A DNA stretch of 40,588 bases from Bacillus massilioanorexius (GTDB lineage Bacteria; Bacillota; Bacilli; Bacillales; DSM-1321): the NCBI RefSeq assembly GCF_902374955.1, contig NZ_CABKRX010000061.1, positions 1 through 40,588 on the forward strand, written 5' to 3'. Shown piece by piece: positions 34,998-40,588 of the stretch (position 1 is its first letter; every line of letters begins with the position of its first letter). The position numbers and the translations under genes are program-made. The notes below the pieces were generated by a model, which saw only the letters and a list, made by a program, of their open reading frames with translations, had not been told where the DNA came from and ran no database searches.

Positions 34998-37376
34998 TTA
35001 TTTCCCGATTTGAATTAAAACAGGATCGTGATCACTTGCACGTCCGTGCTGTTCCATAAAAGCAGAATTAATATGAACGATATCTACCTTCGTAGAACGA
35101 GATAGGTTATTCGATACTAAAATATGATCGAGCACCTGAGAGTTTCCTTGGTATAAATACGTGTAGCGTTCTTTTTCTGATACTTTTTCAATCATATTCG
35201 TTAACTCTTTGCCTTTTAAAGTTTGTAGCGGCGCCGAAAACTCAAAATCATTAAAGTCTCCAAGAAGAATGACATTTGCATTTTTATCCTTGGACTTCAC
35301 ATCTTTCACAAAGCCGTTTACGATTTTGGCAATTTTCAATCGTTGAACTTCACTTTTTAAAACTGGAGGCTGATTCTTCCCGAATAAAGGCTGATCTCCA
35401 CCTTTTGAATTAAAGTGGTTTGCTACAACAATATAGCTTTCTTTATTAAAGATAAATTGCGCAGCTAGTGGCTTTCTACTTTCATTAAACGCTTCATTTG
35501 TTGGATCAATTCTACCTGGATTCAATGTTAGTTTGCCATTTTTGTACGACACTGCTTCTGTTGCTGAGCCTTTCGGTGCATCTGCCATTGATACTCGTGC
35601 TTTATTATAAAGGAAACCGACACGAATATTTCCTCCAGGAGCGCCTCCATCTTGATTATTCATTGGTGCGATATCTGTAAAGGCATACTCTGGACCGCCC
35701 AATTGCTTGATTTTATCAATTAATAGCTTGTAGCTTTCCGTTGCATCTGTATTGCCACTATTGGTGCTACCATCGTTATCCTGCACCTCTGTTAAACCAA
35801 CGATATCTGGCTTATTAAGATTTTGAACGATTGCTTGCGCCAATTTCGTTACCTTCGCATCACTCGTTTTCGTTGAGAAATTTTCAACATTATAAGAAGC
35901 AATCGTTAATTTTTTCTTATCGCCATAGAGTTTTGTCTTTTCTTGTTTTGTCTTTCCATCTATTAATTTAGGGAGACTTTTCTTTTTGCTTAGTACTCTG
36001 AAGTTACTGAAGCCATAGCTGACAACACCCGTAATATCTCCTTTAAAATAATCGCCCGTTTTTGTCACATAGTTCTGATCATCAATGTCTACAATAACTC
36101 TCTCTGGATTATAGTCATCTTTTGTAATTTTCAGTCCGCCGGAAGACGTATTGGTTTTTATTTTCTTTTGAACAACATATAACTCGCCGTAATTTTGTGG
36201 TGCAATGACTTTCGGTTCTTCAATTTGTACAAACATACCTTCTAAGCTTTCATAATAATCAATCCCATCCTGACGTGGATCGAATTGTTTGAACTGATCA
36301 TTATCAATGATTTTTGTTGGTTGCTTATAATCTTTATTGATTTTCACCGGTTTAGGGAGCTTTTGATTACTCGCTACTACTCTGACAGATGAAGCATTAA
36401 TTTCTGTCACAGGTAAATCCGTTTGTAATTTATCTGAATAGCCCTCTAGAACATATTCTTTTATTTGACCATTTGCTTTCACTACATCCCCTGTTTTCAC
36501 TCCATGTCCTTTTTTATAGACGAGGATACCTTCAGATGTTTTTTCGTTGCGATCTGGTTTTTGATCCTGCATGTAAAAGTTATTATCATCTACAACAAAT
36601 GTCACAATCCCTTGGAGATCGGCTACATATTGATTTTCATAAGGTGAATAATGACTTGCTCCTTGAATATGATGAATGCGTAAATCTGTTCGAGCAATCT
36701 TATATGAAAAAGTTACGATATCACTATTTTGGATATTCGTTGCTACAACAATTGCTTTAATAGTTAAATCACTATTAATCGTAATTGGACTCGTGTAAAG
36801 TGTGCTCTCTGTCGTTGGGTTCGTTCCATCTGTTGTATAGTAAATCTTTGCATTTTCTGTTTTAGTAGAAAGCGTTAGTTTCGTTCCAGCACTAATCGCA
36901 CCTGGTGATATTGAAGCTTCTGCTTTTTCCGCTTTAGCTGGAATGGTGCCACCCTCTTTGAAAGTCATACTGCTTGGTGATTTTAATCCTGGGGTAGAAA
37001 AATAAGCTTCTAAACTACCCGTAACCGCCACTTTTTTCCCGATATTCGTTGGATTTGAATTTAATCCAAATGCCGCTCGATAAGATGATGTTAATTGAAC
37101 AGGTAAAAGCTTTGTGATGTCTTTTTCATTTGGTGAATCAGCTAAAGCAAAATTCGTGTCATCTCTAAATGGTGGTGTAAAGGTATAGCTTTTTACACCT
37201 GCTGTATAGGCAACTATATAACCTTCCACTGTTTTTGTTCCACTATTATTCGCTATCGCATCTGCTACAGAGATGGTTGTTTCAGCCTTCGAAACATTCG
37301 CTGGTAAAATAAATAACATCGTCATCATCCAAACCAGAAATAGCTTCGTTCCTTTTTTCCAAGCTTTTGCTTTCAT
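34998..37376 (-). CDS. Secreted YhcR-like nuclease (endonuclease/exonuclease/phosphatase fold)
   Basis: 792 residues. Signal peptide at about 1-31; an OB-like DUF6359-type domain at about 33-140 (ends SLEAYFSTPGLKSPSSMTF); a chitobiase C-terminal-like beta domain at about 155-228 (YYTTDGTNPTT); further OB-like modules at about 232-465; and the EEP nuclease domain at about 487-792 with N496 (IASYNVENF), E530 (GLTEVQDN), H654 (VANHFNSKGGD), D707 and N709 (LLGDFND), and D782-H783 (ASDHDP). The catalytic set is complete for a Mg/Mn/Ca-dependent nuclease. In B. subtilis YhcR the nuclease and 5'-nucleotidase domains are in one protein; here the nucleotidase is separate (20131). AAAGGAG precedes the ATG. 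No SLH or sortase motif is present, so it is probably released. Confidence 0.88.
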   Translation of the reverse strand: MKAKAWKKGTKLFLVWMMTMLFILPANVSKAETTISVADAIANNSGTKTVEGYIVAYTAGVKSYTFTPPFRDDTNFALADSPNEKDITKLLPVQLTSSYRAAFGLNSNPTNIGKKVAVTGSLEAYFSTPGLKSPSSMTFKEGGTIPAKAEKAEASISPGAISAGTKLTLSTKTENAKIYYTTDGTNPTTESTLYTSPITINSDLTIKAIVVATNIQNSDIVTFSYKIARTDLRIHHIQGASHYSPYENQYVADLQGIVTFVVDDNNFYMQDQKPDRNEKTSEGILVYKKGHGVKTGDVVKANGQIKEYVLEGYSDKLQTDLPVTEINASSVRVVASNQKLPKPVKINKDYKQPTKIIDNDQFKQFDPRQDGIDYYESLEGMFVQIEEPKVIAPQNYGELYVVQKKIKTNTSSGGLKITKDDYNPERVIVDIDDQNYVTKTGDYFKGDITGVVSYGFSNFRVLSKKKSLPKLIDGKTKQEKTKLYGDKKKLTIASYNVENFSTKTSDAKVTKLAQAIVQNLNKPDIVGLTEVQDNDGSTNSGNTDATESYKLLIDKIKQLGGPEYAFTDIAPMNNQDGGAPGGNIRVGFLYNKARVSMADAPKGSATEAVSYKNGKLTLNPGRIDPTNEAFNESRKPLAAQFIFNKESYIVVANHFNSKGGDQPLFGKNQPPVLKSEVQRLKIAKIVNGFVKDVKSKDKNANVILLGDFNDFEFSAPLQTLKGKELTNMIEKVSEKERYTYLYQGNSQVLDHILVSNNLSRSTKVDIVHINSAFMEQHGRASDHDPVLIQIGK

Positions 37377-37545
37377 CTCACACTCTCCTTTTGATTCTTA
37401 TAGTAGTAGATTCTATTATTACTCTTCCAGAATCTCTCAATACGAATAGTAAATAAATTATAAACATTAAACAAGTGATGATAGGTTTATATGTTTAAAA
37501 AGAGCTGTGGTTTTATAAGGTCCTTTAGCCTATTTTTTGTAATGA

Positions 37546-37581
37546 TTTTTCTATTAATCAAACGTTTGATTAATAGAAAAA
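37546..37581. repeat. Perfect 36-base palindrome, copy 3
   Basis: Core TAATCAAACGTTTGATTA, extended symmetrically by CTAT/ATAG and five T/A pairs on each side. It lies between htpG and the nuclease gene, 170 bases upstream of the nuclease start and just past the htpG terminator. Longest of the three copies. Confidence 0.75.
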
Positions 37582-37612
37582 AGCCCTATAGAGAGCATTC
37601 TCCATAGGACTT
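37577..37612 (-). terminator. Terminator of htpG
   Basis: On the minus strand AAGTCCTATGGAGA / TCTCTATAGGGCTT (two G-U pairs) with ATGC loop, then TTTTTT, which forms the edge of palindrome copy 3. Confidence 0.85.
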
Positions 37613-37627
37613 TATCTTGCAATTTTC

Positions 37628-39499
37628 TTATATCATTACTTTACAAATATCATTCGTAAATTGAACCGGATCTTGAATTGGCAATCCTTCAATTAGTAAT
37701 GCTTGATTATATAATAAGTTAGTAAATAGCTTCACTTTATCTTTATCCTCTTGTTCGAAGGCTGTTTTGATTGATTGGAATACTTCATGATCGGCATTCA
37801 CTTCTAATACTTTGTTAGCCTTCACTTGTTGATTGTTCGGCATCGCATTTAGAATTTTTTCCATTTCAATTGAAACATCCCCTTCTGCTGTTAAGCATAC
37901 TGGATAGGATTTCAAACGGCTGGAAGCTTTTACTTCACTTACTTTTCCATCTAGCACATCTTTCATGAAGCTAAATAATTCTTTATCTTCTTCCTTCTGT
38001 TCAGACTTGCCGTCATCTTCAATTCCTAGGTCTCCACTAGAAACGGATTTAAACTCTTTGTCATTGTATGTCATGAGCATTTTCACAACGAACTCATCAA
38101 CATCTTCTGTTAAGTAGAGGATTTCATAGCCTTTATCAGCTACAAGTTCTGTTTGTGGTAGCTTATCAATACGCTCTACTGACTCACCTGTTGCATAGTA
38201 AATGTATTTTTGGTCTTCAGGCATGCGTTCCACATATTCTTGTAACGTAACCATCTTCTTCTCTTTAGAAGAGTAGAACATGATTAAATCTTTTAAAACA
38301 TCTTTTTCTTGTCCAAAGTTTTCATATGCCCCAAATTTTAATTGTCGACCAAATGATTTATAGAAGGCTTCATACTTTTCACGATCATTTTTCAGCAAGC
38401 TTTCCAGTTCTTTTTTAATTTTACTTTTAATGTTTTTCGCAATGAACTTTAACTGCTTGTCCTGCTGAAGGATTTCACGCGAAATATTCAAAGATAAGTC
38501 CTCTGAATCGACCATACCTTTGACAAAGCTAAAGTAATCCGGAAGTAAATCAGGACATTTTTCCATGATTAATACACCATTTGAATAAAGCTCCAGGCCT
38601 TTTTCAAACTCTTTTGAATAGTAATCGAATGGAATACTTTCAGGAATATAAAGAATCGCATTGTAACGAACATTTCCATCAACCTTGATGTGTACATGTC
38701 GAATAGGCTTATCAAAGCCATAACGCTTTTCTTGATAGAATTGCTCGTAATCAGCATCTGTTAATTCATTTTTATTCTTTTTCCAAATTGGAACCATGCT
38801 ATTAACGATTTCTTCTTCTGAATACTCTTCGTATTCATCCTCGCTGCCTTCTTTCAAACGATTTTTCTGAACATCCATTTTAATTGGATAGCGAATGAAA
38901 TCGGAATATTTCTTAATGATCGATTGTAAACGATATTGTTCTAAATACTCATCGTAGTTCTCTTCTTCCGCATTTTCTTTAATTTTTAAAATAATCGTTG
39001 TACCAACATGATCTTTCTCGCAAGGTTCAATCGTATAACCATCTGCACCTTCTGATTCCCATTTGTAAGCTTGGTCACTGTCCACTGCTTTACTCATAAC
39101 TGTCACAACATCGGCTACCATGAAGGAAGAATAGAAACCAACCCCAAATTGACCGATAATATCATAGCCATCTTTGATTTCATTTTCAGTTTTGAAAGCT
39201 AACGAACCACTCTTGGCGATTGTTCCTAAATGCTGTTCCAACTCTTCCTTCGTCATACCGATACCTGTATCAGCAATCGTTAATGTACGATTTTCTTTGT
39301 CAGCTGTCACTTTTATGTAATAATCATTGCTATCGAATGTAATCGTTGAATCTGTTAATGCTTTGTAATACATCTTATCAATGGCATCACTAGCATTTGA
39401 AATCAACTCACGTAAAAATATCTCCTTTTGAGAATAAATCGAGTGAATCATCATATCTAACAATCTTTTAGACTCTGCCTGAAATTGCTTCTTTTCCAT
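37628..39499 (-). CDS. htpG: Hsp90-family chaperone HtpG
   Basis: 623-residue cytoplasmic ATP-dependent chaperone. N-terminal GHKL ATPase domain: E31 and N35 in ELISNASDA, DTGIGM and GQFGVGFYS; then the middle and C-terminal dimerisation domains, ending NDICKVMI. Length is normal for bacterial HtpG. ATG 39499 is chosen, eight bases after AGGAG; the frame is open to a GTG 18 bases upstream, which lies ahead of the site. Expression is evidently under HrcA through a CIRCE element 35 bases upstream of the start. It is a single-gene unit with its own terminator. Confidence 0.97.
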   Translation of the reverse strand: MEKKQFQAESKRLLDMMIHSIYSQKEIFLRELISNASDAIDKMYYKALTDSTITFDSNDYYIKVTADKENRTLTIADTGIGMTKEELEQHLGTIAKSGSLAFKTENEIKDGYDIIGQFGVGFYSSFMVADVVTVMSKAVDSDQAYKWESEGADGYTIEPCEKDHVGTTIILKIKENAEEENYDEYLEQYRLQSIIKKYSDFIRYPIKMDVQKNRLKEGSEDEYEEYSEEEIVNSMVPIWKKNKNELTDADYEQFYQEKRYGFDKPIRHVHIKVDGNVRYNAILYIPESIPFDYYSKEFEKGLELYSNGVLIMEKCPDLLPDYFSFVKGMVDSEDLSLNISREILQQDKQLKFIAKNIKSKIKKELESLLKNDREKYEAFYKSFGRQLKFGAYENFGQEKDVLKDLIMFYSSKEKKMVTLQEYVERMPEDQKYIYYATGESVERIDKLPQTELVADKGYEILYLTEDVDEFVVKMLMTYNDKEFKSVSSGDLGIEDDGKSEQKEEDKELFSFMKDVLDGKVSEVKASSRLKSYPVCLTAEGDVSIEMEKILNAMPNNQQVKANKVLEVNADHEVFQSIKTAFEQEDKDKVKLFTNLLYNQALLIEGLPIQDPVQFTNDICKVMI

Positions 39500-39533
39500 T
39501 CCTCTTTCTCCTCTCACTATGTAAAAAAGATAA

Positions 39534-39560
39534 TTAGCACTCTTATAATAAGAGTGCTAA
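39534..39560 (-). promoter_or_regulatory. CIRCE element (HrcA operator) of htpG
   Basis: TTAGCACTC-N9-GAGTGCTAA, a perfect match to the CIRCE consensus, positioned just downstream of the -10 so that bound HrcA would block transcription. Confidence 0.95.
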
Positions 39561-39564
39561 TATT

Positions 39565-39594
39565 TTATTAACATATTTTGGAGTTGTTTGTCAA
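39565..39594 (-). promoter_or_regulatory. Sigma-A promoter of htpG
   Basis: On the minus strand TTGACA (39594-39589) with 17-18 bases to TTAATA/TAATAA (39571-39565). The start of transcription would fall at the left edge of CIRCE. Confidence 0.8.
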
Positions 39595-39599
39595 GAAAT

Positions 39600-40146
39600 A
39601 CAGCCACAAGTAATTCTAATAATACATGAAGTTAATTTATTATTTTTACACACTTAAAAGATAAGGTAGGATCTTTAACCATAGACAACTGAAACTACCA
39701 TTATACTTGACGTACTTTCCCCAGATTTGACTCAATCGATATGTCTTCAACTTCGATTAATTTTTCTCTAGACAATCCTTCTTCATTTACCAATGCAAAA
39801 TAAAGTTATTTTTAGAAATATATCAGATATGTTTCTGTTGTCTTCCCCTACTGAGATTTCCTAACATTCTCTTTAATTTAATCAAGCTTACATTAACTGA
39901 CAACGTAGACTTTTTCTATAATATTTATTTTTTAGTTAAATCCTCCAACAAATCTTCAACTACCTCAAACATAACTAAATCCAAAGATTGCTCTTCTAAT
40001 ATTTTTGCACTCATATTATTTTCTTAGTTTCATTTAATTGTTTATTTATCGTCCCATTCTTCAATTTTGCATTTTAAATAATATAATAACTCCTAAATAA
40101 ACCACCTATAAGTTTTAAATGACAATTTAAAAAGAGATACTACGAT
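39600..40146. other. Decayed intergenic DNA with short coding remnants
   Basis: Very AT-rich. On the minus strand 39701-39805 reads LYFALVNEEGLSREKLIEVE and on to a stop at 39701, protein-like but with no start and stops just upstream. 39925-40014 is a 29-codon frame (MSAKILEEQSLDLVMFEVVE...) lacking a good ribosome site. Both look like debris of lost genes; neither can be named. Confidence 0.35.
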
Positions 40147-40397
40147 TTAAACTAGTTCATATATAATGCGATCAATCCTATAAGAATTGATTTCAACCGA
40201 TTTATATTCCCCAGTATTTTTATTTCCTAGTGATATATACATAGACCATTTGTAAAACTTACGTGCTCTAAAAAAACATAATCATAATTATTAGTAGGAT
40301 TTTTTATATCAAAACATGCTTTGTTATTTATTATATCTTTAGGTACTCCGTATAAATGCATATATTTTTCTTTATTCATTTTCGAATTTTGACTCAT
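40147..40397 (-). pseudogene. Frameshifted gene remnant of unknown function beside an IS end
   Basis: From ATG 40397 the frame reads MSQNSKMNKEKYMHLYGVPK ... YDYVFLEHV and then stops early at 40227. The next frame continues smoothly as KFYKWSMYISLGNKNTGEY ... RIDRIIYELV to a stop at 40147. Loss of one base near 40255-40262 would explain this. No ribosome site is seen, and the insertion sequence begins seven bases upstream, so the promoter and perhaps the true 5' end were cut off. Combined length about 83 residues. The family is not recognised. Confidence 0.5.
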
Positions 40398-40404
40398 TTT
40401 TATT

Positions 40405-40588
40405 GGTTCTTTTTCAAGTGTTGGGGTAGAGAACTTTTCTCTGCCCTTTACCCTATAGAATTGCCTATTGATTTATATTGGTGATGAAGCAGAATACGGG
40501 CTCTAAAACGCGAAAAATTTCTGAAGCCAAACGCATTTCTTTTCATTACTTTCGTTAAGTTATTTAACCCTTCTAAAAAACCAAAAAA
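40405..40588 (-). mobile_element. End of an ISL3-family insertion sequence (cut by the window edge)
   Basis: The outer end appears to start GGTTCTTTTTCAAGTGTTGG at 40405, resembling the G-G-[CT]-T-C-T-T terminal repeats of ISL3 elements. A transposase C-terminus lies inside it. The other end and the target duplication are outside the window or not provable here. Confidence 0.6.
40448..40588 (-). CDS. ISL3-family transposase, C-terminal 46 residues (partial)
   Basis: The frame enters from beyond the window and reads FFGFLEGLNNLTKVMKRNAF followed by GFRNFSRFRARILLHHQYKS, the typical DDE transposase tail of ISL3 elements (G-x-x-E-G-x-N-N-x-x-K-x-x-K-R-x-A-[FY]-G). Stop codon at 40448. It appears intact as far as seen. 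Confidence 0.85.
   Translation of the reverse strand, partial: FFGFLEGLNNLTKVMKRNAFGFRNFSRFRARILLHHQYKSIGNSIG

Overview
The window comes from a low-GC, Gram-positive endospore-former-type bacterium (Bacillales; Bacillaceae or Planococcaceae/Caryophanaceae; the genus cannot be fixed from this stretch). The basis is AT-rich DNA, strong GGAGG-type ribosome sites with frequent TTG starts, a YkuS (UPF0180) protein, SinR/SinI-type regulators, a CIRCE box and an S-layer locus of the SecA2/SlaP type. It is a cell-surface and secretion island.

Layout. 1-5974: a TagO/WecA-like lipid-carrier sugar-phosphate transferase (minus) diverges from secA2, slaP and a TerC-family membrane protein (plus), i.e. 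an accessory Sec export unit for S-layer proteins. 6192-14812: three secreted enzymes on the minus strand, a phosphodiester glycosidase and two subtilisin-family proteases. 15177-18062: the main S-layer protein with three SLH domains and a very strong terminator. 18734-19310: a SinR-like repressor converging on a 49-residue SinI-like antirepressor. 19666-22635: a small zinc-finger protein and an SLH-anchored 5'-nucleotidase. 23295-23537: ykuS. 23761-30391: a 1039-residue Ig-repeat protein and an SLH protein with tandem Ig-like repeats. 30776-32419: alkaline phosphatase with a C-terminal Ig domain. 32636-34841: an amino-acid ABC transporter operon. 34998-37376: a secreted YhcR-like nuclease. 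37628-39499: htpG behind a perfect CIRCE. 39600-40588: gene debris ending in the truncated end of an ISL3-family insertion sequence.

How it fits together (inference). SecA2 and SlaP would export the SLH proteins. TerC-family proteins are linked to manganese export and metalation of secreted enzymes, and this one sits beside at least three metal-dependent secreted enzymes (nuclease, 5'-nucleotidase, alkaline phosphatase) that could together degrade extracellular nucleic acids to nucleoside and phosphate.

The most unusual unexplained structure is non-coding. Three separate intergenic regions (about 6035, 22865 and 32490) carry degenerate arrays of units that begin G-C-G-T-C-T and repeat every 21 bases, i.e. 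two helical turns. Two of the arrays are followed closely by a perfect palindrome with core TAATCAAACGTTTGATTA, and a third copy of that palindrome lies upstream of the nuclease gene.
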